From Aeromicrobium sp. (lineage in GTDB: Bacteria > Actinomycetota > Coriobacteriia > Anaerosomatales > Anaerosomataceae), in the NCBI GenBank assembly GCA_015351705.1, contig JADIIM010000037.1, positions 106,427-170,426 of the forward strand: DNA of 64,000 bases. Reading direction: 5' to 3'. The notes under the pieces were generated by a model. The model made no database searches and was not told where the DNA came from. It saw only the letters and a program-made list of their open reading frames with translations. Within the stretch, counting starts at the first letter, position 1. Each line of letters begins with the position of its first letter. This document shows positions 1 to 8,609 of the stretch, in pieces. Both the position numbers and the translations under genes were made by a program.

Positions 1-7
1 GAGCATC

Positions 8-859
8 ATGGCGAAGATCGGCATCGTGTGTGACAGCACCTGCGACCTGGGCCCCGCATGGCTCGCCGAGCGCGACGTGGTCATGGTGCCGCTGAAGGTC
101 AGTTTCGGTGCCGAGACCTATCGTGACTGGATCGATCTCGATCCCGACGCCTTCTATGAGAAGCTCGGCGCTTCCGCGGAGCTGCCCAAGACCTCTCAGC
201 CGTCGCCCGCCGAGTTCGCGGATGTCTACCGTCGACTCGCCGATGAGGGATGTGAGGGGATCGTCTCGATCCATCTGTCCTCGCCGCTCTCGGGCACCAT
301 CGAGTCGGCACTGATGGCCGCCAAGCTGGTGACGGTCCCGGTGCGTGTGGTCGACACACGGCTGGTCTCGGCCGCCGAGGCGCTCGCCATCGATGCCGCC
401 ATCACCGCGCGCGACGCGGGGGGCGGTCTGGATGAGGTCGAGCATGCGGCGCGATCGACCGCCGAGCGCTCCCGGCTGCTCTTCGCACTGGACACCCTGG
501 ACTACCTGGTCAAGGGTGGCCGCGCAGGAAAAGCGCAGGGCCTCGCCGCATCGCTGCTCAACATCAAGCCGGTGCTGACCTTCAATGCCGAGGGCATCAT
601 CGAGCCGTTCAAGAAGGCGAAGGGGACCAAGAAGGCCATCGCAGAGATCGCAGCGCAGATCGCCGAGGCGTCGGCGGCAGGACGCGTGCGCGTCATCATA
701 CTGCACGCCCAGGCACCCGACCTGGTCGAAGAGCTCACCTCGGCACTCACGTCCGCTGGTGCTGACTTCGAGATCGCCCACACCGTCGGTGTCGGAGCCG
801 TCATCGGGACGTACGCGGGCCCGCGCGCGATCGGTGCCGCATTCCATACGCTGCAGTAG
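8..859 (+). CDS. DegV family fatty-acid-binding protein
   Basis: A 283-residue DegV/FakB-type protein. Members of this family bind a free fatty acid and present it to the kinase FakA for phosphorylation. The N-terminal DST motif (residues 9-11), the TSQPSP stretch near residue 62, SPLSGT near residue 92 and the KGGRAG segment near residue 169 are DegV hallmarks. Length is typical for the family. In many Gram-positive genomes the FakA-like DAK2 gene lies just upstream of degV and recG; here that position is outside the window. The next gene, recG, begins within 10 bases. Substrate is not determinable from sequence. The start lies 8 bases into the window, so its ribosome site cannot be judged and an earlier start cannot be excluded. 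Confidence 0.93.
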   Translation: MAKIGIVCDSTCDLGPAWLAERDVVMVPLKVSFGAETYRDWIDLDPDAFYEKLGASAELPKTSQPSPAEFADVYRRLADEGCEGIVSIHLSSPLSGTIESALMAAKLVTVPVRVVDTRLVSAAEALAIDAAITARDAGGGLDEVEHAARSTAERSRLLFALDTLDYLVKGGRAGKAQGLAASLLNIKPVLTFNAEGIIEPFKKAKGTKKAIAEIAAQIAEASAAGRVRVIILHAQAPDLVEELTSALTSAGADFEIAHTVGVGAVIGTYAGPRAIGAAFHTLQ

Positions 860-868
860 GTGGTCCCG

Positions 869-2983
869 ATGAGCGGCGCACCCGCTCCGCTCCCGCCGCG
901 GATCGGCGGCATCCACCTGTCGGGTCGGCCCGTGAGCGGGCTCCGATTCGTCGATACACGGCGCGCCGAGGCGCTTGAACGTCTCGGCATCCGGACGATC
1001 GGCGACCTCGTCACCCACTATCCCTTCAGGTACCTCGACCTCTCCACCGTCTCCGACCTGCGAACGGTCCCCACGGGTGCCGAGGCGACGGTCGTGGGGC
1101 GCGTGCACGACATCACCGTCAAGCGGCCCCGTCCGCGTCTTACGATCACCGAGGTGGCAATCGTCGACGGCACCGGTGCGCTTGTCGGTGTCTGGTTCAA
1201 CCAGCCTCATATCGCTCAGAGCTTCAGGGTGGGGGAGCGCGTCGCCTTCGCCGGCACGGTGCTGTTCGAGTACGGCCTCAAGCAGATCAAGACGCCGTTC
1301 GTCGAGAAGCTCCCTGACGGCGACACCGGACCGGACATCGCTCGCATACTGCCCATCCATCGGGCGACCGACGGGCTGTCCACGAACTGGATCCGGCGCC
1401 TGGTGATCGAGGCCCTTGCGAGCGCAGGAGACGTGCCGGACCCGTTGCCGGCGGCACTGCGTGTTCGTCGCGAGCTCGTTCCGCTCCGGGCGGCATACGC
1501 CTGGATACACTTCCCGCCCGATGCCGCCGCACTTCAGGCCGCACGCCGTCGGCTCGCCTTTGACGAGCTGTTCACCATCCGCCTTGCCATGGCGGTGCGC
1601 CGCAGCCGGTTCGTCGACCAGCGCGCCGGCCACGGGCATCACACCGACGGGGAGGCACTCTCGGCTCTGAGACGGGCCCTGCCGTTCCCTCTGACAACTG
1701 ACCAGACCGGCGCGGTCAGCGCGGTTCTCGACGACATGGCCGCGCCGCGCCCCATGAACCGCATGCTTCTCGGAGATGTCGGCACCGGCAAGACCGCCGT
1801 CGCGGCCCACGCACTTGCCGTCTGCGCCGACTCAGGGACACAGGCGGCCATGATGGCGCCGACCGAGGTGCTCGCCGAGCAGTACGCCCGCGCGGTAGGG
1901 CCGCTGCTCGAAGCGGCAGGCGTTTCCTGGGCCCTGCTCACCGGCTCCACTCCCGCACCGGAGCGCCGACGCATACTCTCGTCACTCGCCGACGGAACGA
2001 CGAGCGTCGCCTTCGGCACGCATGCGTTGATCCAACCAGACGTGCGCTATCACGCGCTCAGTCTGGTGGTCGTGGACGAGCAACACCGGTTCGGCGTCGG
2101 GCAGCGGCTCGCGCTGCGAGAGAAGGGGGAGACGCCGGACCTCCTCGTCATGACCGCCACCCCGATCCCGCGCAGCCTGGCGCTGACCCTGTACGGCGAC
2201 CTCGACACAACGTATCTGAGGGAGCGCCCCGGCGGACGTGGCCCTGGTCACGTCAGCACCAGGATCGTGCCCATGACGGGCCGCCAGGACGCGTATGACG
2301 CGGTACGGCGCACCGTCTCGCAGGGGCGTCGCGCGTACATCGTGTGTGCACTCGTTGACGAGAGTGACACCACGGCTGCTCGCGCCGCGACCAGCGAGGC
2401 CCGCCGCCTCCAGCGATCGGTGTTTCCTGACCTGCGCGTCGGACTGCTCACGGGAGCGCTTCGCCCCGCAGAGAAGCGTGCGGTCATGGAGAAGTTCCGG
2501 TCTGGAGAGGTCGATGTCCTCGTCGCCACCACGGTCATCGAGGTCGGCGTGGACGTCCCGGACGCCACGCTCATGATCATCGAGGACGCCGAGCGTTTCG
2601 GCCTTGCCCAGTTGCACCAACTCCGCGGTCGGGTCGGCCGGGGCGAGCATCCCGGTGAGGTGCTCTTGTTCGCCGACCCCAAGACGGCGGAGGGGCGTGC
2701 GCGCATGGATGCCATCGCGTCCACCGCTGACGGGTTCACACTCGCCGAGGAGGACCTGCGCCTGCGCGGTGAAGGGGACATTCTCGGCCTGCGACAGTCC
2801 GGTCTTCCGGCGCTGCGGGTGGCCTCGGTCTCCACCGACGCCGCACTTCTCGAGTGCGCCGGTGATGACGCTGCCGCTATCATCGCGGAGGACCCCGGAC
2901 TGCGCGCTCCGGTACACGCGCCGCTCCTGCGGATGCTTCTCGAACGCCTCGGGGACGGATGGGAGTGGGTGAGCAGCGGGTGA
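869..2983 (+). CDS. recG: ATP-dependent DNA helicase RecG
   Basis: RecG is a superfamily 2 translocase that reverses stalled replication forks and migrates branched DNA. The protein is 704 residues from this start. An N-terminal wedge/OB-fold region (about 65-145) precedes the helicase core with Walker A GDVGTGKT (302-309), the RecG-typical DEQH box followed by RFGVGQR, the motif TATPIPRSLA, and the C-terminal LRGRVGRG motif VI. I chose ATG 869 because AGGTGG lies just upstream; an in-frame GTG at 860, directly after degV, is the alternative and adds three residues. It overlaps rsmD by four bases, so the two are probably translationally coupled. The recG-rsmD-coaD order is common in Gram-positive genomes. 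Confidence 0.96.
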   Translation: MSGAPAPLPPRIGGIHLSGRPVSGLRFVDTRRAEALERLGIRTIGDLVTHYPFRYLDLSTVSDLRTVPTGAEATVVGRVHDITVKRPRPRLTITEVAIVDGTGALVGVWFNQPHIAQSFRVGERVAFAGTVLFEYGLKQIKTPFVEKLPDGDTGPDIARILPIHRATDGLSTNWIRRLVIEALASAGDVPDPLPAALRVRRELVPLRAAYAWIHFPPDAAALQAARRRLAFDELFTIRLAMAVRRSRFVDQRAGHGHHTDGEALSALRRALPFPLTTDQTGAVSAVLDDMAAPRPMNRMLLGDVGTGKTAVAAHALAVCADSGTQAAMMAPTEVLAEQYARAVGPLLEAAGVSWALLTGSTPAPERRRILSSLADGTTSVAFGTHALIQPDVRYHALSLVVVDEQHRFGVGQRLALREKGETPDLLVMTATPIPRSLALTLYGDLDTTYLRERPGGRGPGHVSTRIVPMTGRQDAYDAVRRTVSQGRRAYIVCALVDESDTTAARAATSEARRLQRSVFPDLRVGLLTGALRPAEKRAVMEKFRSGEVDVLVATTVIEVGVDVPDATLMIIEDAERFGLAQLHQLRGRVGRGEHPGEVLLFADPKTAEGRARMDAIASTADGFTLAEEDLRLRGEGDILGLRQSGLPALRVASVSTDAALLECAGDDAAAIIAEDPGLRAPVHAPLLRMLLERLGDGWEWVSSG

Positions 2984-3546
2984 GAGTGGTCGCCGGCAGA
3001 TGGAAGGGGCGTCGGATCGACGCACCCAAAGGGACCGCCACCCGCCCGACGAGCGACCGCGTCCGTGAGGCGGTCTTCTCGGCGATCGATGCACGCATCG
3101 GAACGCTCGCGGGCACGAGCGTTCTCGACCTGTACGCGGGAAGTGGTGCGCTGGGGATCGAAGCGCTTTCGCGTGGTGCCGTGCACGTAGACTTCGTCGA
3201 GAGCGACCGAGGCGCCGCCTCGGTCATCCGCCGCAATCTCGACAACCTCGGTGCGGCCGCGAACGAGTACGACATCCACACCCAGCCGGTGGAACGGTTC
3301 GTGGCACGTCGGCGGACTGTCCGGCCGGTGTCGTTGCTTCTTGCCGACCCGCCCTATAGGATAGACGCGGCCCTGTTCCACCAGGTACTGGAAGCGCTCG
3401 CGGGTTCTGGACTCATCGCCCGGGGCGCGCTTGTCGTGTACGAGCACGCTGCTGATGCCGCATCTGTATGGCCGGAAGGGTTCGCCGACGACGGGTTCCG
3501 GCGCTACGGAGACACGGCCGTGTCATATGCCGTCTACGAAGGGTGA
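2980..3546 (+). CDS. rsmD: 16S rRNA (guanine966-N2)-methyltransferase RsmD
   Basis: RsmD methylates N2 of G966 in 16S rRNA within assembled 30S particles, using S-adenosylmethionine. The 188-residue protein starts with the family's usual RVVAGRWKGRR. It carries the SAM-binding motif DLYAGSGALGIE (50-61) and the catalytic DPPY (123-126). The GTG start at 2980 overlaps the recG stop (GTGA) and gives the normal N-terminus. In-frame ATG 2959 and GTG 2965 would add 5-7 residues and are less likely. coaD follows after nine bases, a pairing seen across Gram-positive genomes. Confidence 0.94.
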   Translation: MRVVAGRWKGRRIDAPKGTATRPTSDRVREAVFSAIDARIGTLAGTSVLDLYAGSGALGIEALSRGAVHVDFVESDRGAASVIRRNLDNLGAAANEYDIHTQPVERFVARRRTVRPVSLLLADPPYRIDAALFHQVLEALAGSGLIARGALVVYEHAADAASVWPEGFADDGFRRYGDTAVSYAVYEG

Positions 3547-3555
3547 GCGACACCG

Positions 3556-4047
3556 GTGAACCGCGCGATATGCCCGGGCACGTTCGACCCGGTCACTAAC
3601 GGACACCTTGACGTCATCGAACGCGCATCGGCGCTGTTCGCCGAGGTGGTCGTTGCGGTGGCCCTCAGTCCGGACAAGGGCGGCGGTCCGCTGTTCACCC
3701 TCGACGAGCGCTGCGGCTTCATCGAGAGGGCGGTCGCGCATCTCAGCAACGTTGTTGTACGCCCGTTCGACGGACTTCTAGTAGAATTCGCACAGGAGAT
3801 GGACGCGAAGGCCGTGATCAAGGGCCTTCGGGCCGTCACGGACTTTGAACGCGAGTTCCAGATGGCGCAGCTGAACTACCGGATCGACAAGACCGTCGAG
3901 ACGATGTTTATCATGTCCATCCCGGAGTACGCGTATCTCAGTTCATCGGCGGTCAAGGAGATCGCCCGCTACGGCGGGTCAGTGAAAGGGCTCGTGCCAG
4001 ACGAAGTATGTGAGGCGCTCGCTTCACGATCGCACCAGTCCCACTAG
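3556..4047 (+). CDS. coaD: Phosphopantetheine adenylyltransferase
   Basis: CoaD transfers AMP from ATP to 4'-phosphopantetheine, the penultimate step of coenzyme A synthesis. The protein has 163 residues, the normal size. The nucleotidyltransferase motif is visible as PGTFDPVTNGH (7-17), followed by KGLRAVTDFE (89-98) and the C-terminal SSSAVKEIARYGG (129-141). The start is GTG, nine bases after rsmD. CoA made here feeds the acyl carrier protein and the acyl-CoA synthetase encoded downstream. No unusual substitutions are visible. Confidence 0.97.
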   Translation: MNRAICPGTFDPVTNGHLDVIERASALFAEVVVAVALSPDKGGGPLFTLDERCGFIERAVAHLSNVVVRPFDGLLVEFAQEMDAKAVIKGLRAVTDFEREFQMAQLNYRIDKTVETMFIMSIPEYAYLSSSAVKEIARYGGSVKGLVPDEVCEALASRSHQSH

Positions 4048-4057
4048 GGAGGTACGC

Positions 4058-4519
4058 ATGGACATCTTGGCGCTGATAGACCGTATCGAGGAACTCGTCG
4101 ACAGCGGTCGCGGCGTGCCGTTCACTGGCGGCAAGATCGTCGACCCCGAGAAGATCTACGAGCTCATCGACGAGATCCGCGCCCAGTTCCCTGACGAGCT
4201 GAAGCAGGCCCGGTGGATCGTCAAGGAGCGTCAGGAGATGCTCGAGGAGGCCGAGAAGGAAGCGAATCGCGTCCTCGAGGAGGCCAAGGCACGCGCCGAG
4301 GCGATGGCCGCCGAGCAGGAGATCGTCAAGCTCGCCGAGCAGCAGCGGGCCGAGATCCTTGACGACGCGCGTGCTCGCGAGCGTGAGATCCGCCTCGGCG
4401 CGGAGGACTACGCCGATGAGATGCTCGCCAACCTCGAGGTCAACCTCGGCAAGCTTCTGACCGCCGTCCAGCGTGGACGCGACCGCCTCCAGGGCAAGGT
4501 CGCCCAGCGCGGTCAGTGA
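4058..4519 (+). CDS. Coiled-coil protein of the coaD-yceD interval
   Basis: A 153-residue soluble protein of unknown function. After an N-terminal segment of about 55 residues (starting MDILALIDRIEELVD, with a PFTGGKIVD stretch at 21-29) comes a long charged helix rich in Glu, Ala, Arg and Lys (about 60-150), which is a predicted coiled coil. Similar proteins beside coaD in Gram-positive genomes are often labelled 'ATPase' or compared with DivIVA or V-type ATPase subunit H, but no nucleotide-binding motif is visible. ATG 4058 follows a strong AGGGAGG site. Its stop is one base from the start of yceD, so the two are co-translated. A scaffold or membrane-associated role is possible but unproven. 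Confidence 0.82.
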   Translation: MDILALIDRIEELVDSGRGVPFTGGKIVDPEKIYELIDEIRAQFPDELKQARWIVKERQEMLEEAEKEANRVLEEAKARAEAMAAEQEIVKLAEQQRAEILDDARAREREIRLGAEDYADEMLANLEVNLGKLLTAVQRGRDRLQGKVAQRGQ

Positions 4520-4520
4520 C

Positions 4521-5057
4521 ATGGGCCCGCAGGCCTACCGCGTCGACGTCCGCGACATCCTCGAGGACCTCGGCGGTACGCGCTCCCTCAACGAGCAGAT
4601 CGAGATCGGCGTCCTGACGCTCGGGCCGCAGGACTACCTGCCGCTGCGACCGGCTCATGTCGTCGGCACGATCACCAACACGGGCACCGGGCTGGTGCTT
4701 GACGGCTCGGTGGACATCGAAGTGACGGCGGTGTGCAGCCGCTGCCTTGAGGAGTTCCCCCTCACGGTCATCGGTGAGCTTGAAGGGTTCTATATCGCCC
4801 ACGGCCACGAGTACGACCTCCCCGAAGAGCAGGAGGTCGCCTACGTGGAGGAGAACGGCGTCGACATCCTGGAGCCGGTGCTCTCAGCCCTCGCACTCGC
4901 GATGCCCTTCGCTCCCGTACATGCCGAGGACTGCCCCGGCATCTGCGCAACGTGTGGCGCTGACCTCGCCGCGGGCTCCTGCACCTGCGCGCCCGATCTC
5001 TCCGGATCGCCATTCGCCGCCCTCAAGGACATCTTCGAGGGCGACGGATCACCCTAG
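4521..5057 (+). CDS. yceD: YceD/DUF177 family protein
   Basis: A DUF177 protein of 178 residues. The family is found just upstream of rpmF in most bacteria and is linked to 23S rRNA accumulation in E. coli and plants. Key features are the VCSRCLEEF motif (Cys 72 and 75) and a C-terminal Cys-rich segment with cysteines at 138, 142, 145, 154 and 156, likely a metal-binding knuckle. The tail [10 protein letters not shown] is also typical. ATG 4521 is one base after the preceding stop. The gene is followed by a promoter for rpmF, so rpmF may be transcribed both from here and separately. Confidence 0.9.
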   Translation: MGPQAYRVDVRDILEDLGGTRSLNEQIEIGVLTLGPQDYLPLRPAHVVGTITNTGTGLVLDGSVDIEVTAVCSRCLEEFPLTVIGELEGFYIAHGHEYDLPEEQEVAYVEENGVDILEPVLSALALAMPFAPVHAEDCPGICATCGADLAAGSCTCAPDLSGSPFAALKDIFEGDGSP

Positions 5058-5079
5058 CGCATGCTCGCTCGGCCGGTGC

Positions 5080-5107
5080 TTGTCGCACGACGGCCGTGTG
5101 CTATCAT
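5080..5107 (+). promoter_or_regulatory. Sigma-70-like promoter of rpmF
   Basis: TTGTCG (5080-5085) and TATCAT (5102-5107) are separated by 16 bases, with an extended TG one base before the -10. Transcription would start near 5114, giving a leader of about 78 bases to rpmF. A small stem CTCCGG/CCGGAG (5118-5135) lies in that leader. Confidence 0.65.
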
Positions 5108-5191
5108 GTCGGCTTGGCTCCGGCCAGGTCCGGAGACATGATCACGTTCGTTCGCCGCGTCGACCAGCGGCGCGTGGAAGGAGTACCACCG

Positions 5192-5368
5192 ATGGCCGTA
5201 CCCAAGAGGAAGACGACCCGCGCGGTCCGTGACGCACGTCGCTCCACCCATCACGTCAAGGCGCCCTCGCGCTCGGTGTGCCCGCAGTGCCACGAGCCGA
5301 AGCTCCCACACCGTGTGTGCCCGTCGTGCGGCTACTACGACGGCAAAGAGATCATCGACACCGAGTAA
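5192..5368 (+). CDS. rpmF: 50S ribosomal protein L32
   Basis: L32 is a small zinc-ribbon protein of the large ribosomal subunit. The 58-residue product begins MAVPKRKTT, the usual L32 N-terminus. It keeps all four zinc ligands, Cys 30, 33, 43 and 46 (two CxxC pairs), so this is the zinc-containing form. ATG 5192 follows AAGGAG at a good distance. In many bacteria rpmF is followed directly by plsX; here a terminator and two acetate/acyl-CoA genes intervene. Confidence 0.97.
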   Translation: MAVPKRKTTRAVRDARRSTHHVKAPSRSVCPQCHEPKLPHRVCPSCGYYDGKEIIDTE

Positions 5369-5376
5369 TGCCACAT

Positions 5377-5409
5377 CCGGCGCCGGAACCCCGGCGCCGG
5401 TGCTTTCTT
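5377..5409 (+). terminator. Rho-independent terminator after rpmF
   Basis: CCGGCGCC (5377-5384) pairs perfectly with GGCGCCGG (5393-5400) around an 8-base loop and is followed by TGCTTTCTT. It lies 8 bases after the rpmF stop and should separate rpmF from the acyl-CoA synthetase gene. Confidence 0.75.
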
Positions 5410-5430
5410 GCTGTATCGGGAGGCGACGGA

Positions 5431-7524
5431 GTGCTCGACGCGTTCTTCGCGCCACGCTCGATCGCCGTGGTCGGAGCTTCGCGCGATGAGGCGAAGGTCG
5501 GCTACGCGGTGTTCGCGAACCTTCTTGCCGGCGGGTTCGCGGGCACGGTCTTTCCGATCAACCCCTCGGCGGAGCCCATCCTGGGCAGGCCCGCCTATCC
5601 GTCTCTGACGGCGTTGCCCGAGGTCGTCGACCTCGCCGTGGTCGTCGTGCCTGCGCAGGCCACCATCCCCGTGATCGAGGAGTGCGGTGCACGTGGCGTG
5701 CCTGCTGCTGTGGTCATCTCGGCGGGTTTTCGGGAGACAGGCCCGGCAGGTGCGGATCTCGAACGCCGCATGCTCGAGGCCGCCCGCGCAGGCGGAGTCC
5801 GCATCCTCGGGCCCAACTGCCTGGGCTTCATCGCCACCGCCTCCGGTGTCAACGCATCGTTCGCCCCTCTCATGCCGGCGCCCGGCACGATCTCGTTCCT
5901 GTCCCAGTCGGGTGCGCTGGGAACGGCTGTCCTTGACTGGGCGGCAGGGGAGGGCATAGGTCTCGCGCACTTCGTGAGCCTCGGCAACAAGGCCGACATC
6001 TCCGAGGTGGATCTGATCCGCGCGTGGGGTGACGAGCCCGCGACCGGCGTCGTCGTCGCCTATCTCGAAGGGATCGCCGACGGGGAGGGATTCGTCCTGG
6101 CGGCCCAGGAACTGGGCCGACGGGCGCCGCTGATCGCCCTGATGGCCGGCTCGTCTGAGGCGGGGGCGCGCGCGGTCTCGTCCCACACCGGTACGCTCGC
6201 CGGCTCTAAGGCCGCCTACACCGCCGCGTTCCGCAAGGCGGGCGTCATCGAAGCCGCAACCGTCCAAGAGCTCTTCGACTTCGCAGAGGGATTCTCGCGA
6301 CAGCCGCTGCCCGCCGGCCCTGGTGTGGCGATCCTCACCAACGCCGGTGGCCCGGCCATCCTCGCCACCGACGCCTGCGAACGGGTTGGCGTGCGGCTCG
6401 CCCGCCTGGGTGCCGATACCGTCGAGGCCCTCAGGGGCGTGCTCCCCGCCGCCGCCGCGCTCTACAACCCGGTCGATGTCCTTGGGGACGCGGACGCATC
6501 ACGCTACGAGACGGCCGCCCGCATCCTCGTCCGGGACCCTGCGGTGAACTCGCTCCTCGTCGTTCTCACGCCGCAGGCCATGACGCAGGCCGAAGACACG
6601 GCGCGGGCCGTGGCCGCCGTCGCCTCGGACGCGGGGGTCACCACGCTCGCGGTCTTCATGGGTGACCGCAGCGTCGCCGCCGCGGTACGCGCTCTCAAGG
6701 ACGCGGGCATCGCGGCGTACTCGTTCCCCGAGCAAGCGGTCGCGACGCTCGGCGCTATGGAACGTCATGCCGCTCAGCGCATGCGCGCACCCGACCCGCC
6801 GATGGGCGTCCCTGCCGACTACCACATCGTGCGCGCCGCCATCGACCATGCGCGTGAGGCAGGACGAACGTTCATCACCGAGGAGAGCGCTGGGCGTATC
6901 GCTCGCGCCTACGGTCTGCCGGTGCCCGGATCTGGGCTCGCGCGAGACCGGACGGAGGCCCAGGTGCTGGCCGGGCGGATCGGGTACCCCGTCGTCCTGA
7001 AGATCGCGAGTCCGGACATCCTGCACAAGACCGATATCGGCGGTATCGCGCTCGACATCGTCGACGCAGCGGCGCTCGAAGTCGCATACGAGCGCATGAT
7101 GTCGAGCGTGCGTCACCGGATGCCGGACGCGCACGTCTGGGGCGTAACGGTGCAGCGCCAGCTGCCGCCCGGCCATGAGGTCATCGTCGGCGTTCACCGG
7201 GACCCGTCGTTCGGCCCGGTGCTCATGTTCGGCCTCGGCGGCGTGTACGTCGAAGTGCTCAAAGACGTCGCGTTCCGGCTCTGCCCGGTGACGCCTACCG
7301 AAGCGCGTTCCATGATCGAGGAGATCCGCGGCTACGGCGTGCTCCGCGGGGTCCGTGGTGCGGCCCCGGCGGACATCGACTCGATCGTCGACGCGATATG
7401 CCGCGTTTCGGCGCTCGCCATCGACTTCCCTGAGGTCACTGAGCTCGACATCAACCCCCTCATAGTCGGACGACGCGGCGATGGAGCGTTCGCGGCGGAC
7501 ATCCGGATCGGGATCGGAGGATAA
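5431..7524 (+). CDS. ADP-forming acetate/acyl-CoA synthetase, fused alpha-beta
   Basis: A 697-residue NDP-forming acyl-CoA synthetase. The family converts an acyl-CoA plus ADP and phosphate to the free acid plus ATP (reversible), conserving energy in fermentation. The N-terminal CoA-binding Rossmann domain has IAVVGASR (11-18). The ligase domain contains SSHTGTLAGS (250-259), whose His 252 is the expected phosphorylated residue. From about residue 475 an ATP-grasp domain carries GYPVVLKIASP and HKTDIGG. Both subunits of the archaeal type are thus in one chain. GTG 5431 with upstream CGGGAGG is the chosen start. The next gene, a P-loop/DRTGG protein, starts three bases after the stop. Acetate, propionate or branched acyl specificity cannot be read from sequence. 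Confidence 0.9.
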   Translation: MLDAFFAPRSIAVVGASRDEAKVGYAVFANLLAGGFAGTVFPINPSAEPILGRPAYPSLTALPEVVDLAVVVVPAQATIPVIEECGARGVPAAVVISAGFRETGPAGADLERRMLEAARAGGVRILGPNCLGFIATASGVNASFAPLMPAPGTISFLSQSGALGTAVLDWAAGEGIGLAHFVSLGNKADISEVDLIRAWGDEPATGVVVAYLEGIADGEGFVLAAQELGRRAPLIALMAGSSEAGARAVSSHTGTLAGSKAAYTAAFRKAGVIEAATVQELFDFAEGFSRQPLPAGPGVAILTNAGGPAILATDACERVGVRLARLGADTVEALRGVLPAAAALYNPVDVLGDADASRYETAARILVRDPAVNSLLVVLTPQAMTQAEDTARAVAAVASDAGVTTLAVFMGDRSVAAAVRALKDAGIAAYSFPEQAVATLGAMERHAAQRMRAPDPPMGVPADYHIVRAAIDHAREAGRTFITEESAGRIARAYGLPVPGSGLARDRTEAQVLAGRIGYPVVLKIASPDILHKTDIGGIALDIVDAAALEVAYERMMSSVRHRMPDAHVWGVTVQRQLPPGHEVIVGVHRDPSFGPVLMFGLGGVYVEVLKDVAFRLCPVTPTEARSMIEEIRGYGVLRGVRGAAPADIDSIVDAICRVSALAIDFPEVTELDINPLIVGRRGDGAFAADIRIGIGG

Positions 7525-7526
7525 GT

Positions 7527-8591
7527 GTGAAGAGCATCATCGTCACATCCACCAAGCCGTACACCGGGAAGAGCGGCATCGCCCTCACGTTGATCGGCAT
7601 GCTCACCGACCTCGGCCATGAGGTCGGGTACTTCAAACCCTATGGGACGATGCCCGTCCTTGCCGACGGTGTGCTCACCGACGAGGACGCCCTCTACATC
7701 AACCGCACCCTGGCACGGCCTGCCGCTATCGAGAGCATCTGCCCGGTCGTCAGGTCCCAGGGATTCGTCGAGGCCCTTCTCGCGGGCGACCCGCCCCCCG
7801 CCCATGATGGTGTCCTCCGGGCCTTCGCCACCTGTGCCGATGGTCGCGACCTCATGGTCATCGAGGGCCCCACGGAGCCGGCCCAGGGCGCCGCCGCCGG
7901 TCTGTCCGTGCCTGCGGTGGCCGAGATGTTCGATGCCCGGGTGCTCCTCATCGACCGCCCGAAGCCGAACGACCTGCCGGAGGACGCGCTCGCGGTGGGA
8001 CGTCAACTCGGCGATCGGCTCGCCGGTGTGGTGCTCAACGGTATCGACGAGTCGCGTCTGCCCGTCACCCGCGACCGTATCGCGCCGTTCCTGGCTGCGC
8101 ACGGTCTGCCGGTGTTCGGCGTGATCCCGTACGACCCCGAACTCGGCTCGGTCACCGTGGCCGAGATCGTCGACGCTCTCGGCGCGACCGTGCTGACCGC
8201 GGCCGACCGGCTCGCCGGGACTGTCGAGAGCTTCATGGTAGGTGCGATGGGGCAGGAGAAGGCGCTGCGGTTCTTCAGGCGCAAAGCGCGCAAAGCGGTC
8301 ATCACCGGAGGAGATCGCGCCGACGTCCAGCTCGCTGCCCTGGAGACCAACACCCGCTGCATCATCCTGACCGGCAGCCTCCCACCGAGTCCGGTCGTGG
8401 CCTCGCGTGCGGAGGAGCTCGGTGTTCCGATGCTGCTGGTCGAGACCGACACGCTCACAGCCGTAGAGCGCATGGACGCTCTGATCGGCCGCATCCGGCT
8501 TCACGACCGTGCCAAGGCTGGTAGAATACGCGAACTGTTCGAGCGCGACGTCGACACGCAGCGCCTAATGGCCGCGTTCGGCATCGACTGA
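7527..8591 (+). CDS. P-loop and DRTGG domain protein, phosphotransacetylase-N-like
   Basis: A 354-residue protein with a BioD/CobB-like P-loop domain (about 1-215; KPYTGKSGIAL at 9-19) and a DRTGG domain (about 220-340; core ITGGDRAD). The same pair forms the N-terminal half of long phosphate acetyltransferases, but the catalytic Pta domain is absent. Stand-alone versions are frequent beside ADP-forming acetyl-CoA synthetases in archaea and anaerobes and are often annotated as phosphotransacetylase family proteins. GTG 7527 has GGAGG upstream and lies three bases after the synthetase, so a regulatory or sensor role for that enzyme is a reasonable inference. Enzymatic activity is not established. 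Confidence 0.83.
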   Translation: MKSIIVTSTKPYTGKSGIALTLIGMLTDLGHEVGYFKPYGTMPVLADGVLTDEDALYINRTLARPAAIESICPVVRSQGFVEALLAGDPPPAHDGVLRAFATCADGRDLMVIEGPTEPAQGAAAGLSVPAVAEMFDARVLLIDRPKPNDLPEDALAVGRQLGDRLAGVVLNGIDESRLPVTRDRIAPFLAAHGLPVFGVIPYDPELGSVTVAEIVDALGATVLTAADRLAGTVESFMVGAMGQEKALRFFRRKARKAVITGGDRADVQLAALETNTRCIILTGSLPPSPVVASRAEELGVPMLLVETDTLTAVERMDALIGRIRLHDRAKAGRIRELFERDVDTQRLMAAFGID

Positions 8592-8609
8592 CCCCGCGAG
8601 GAGCCCGTC

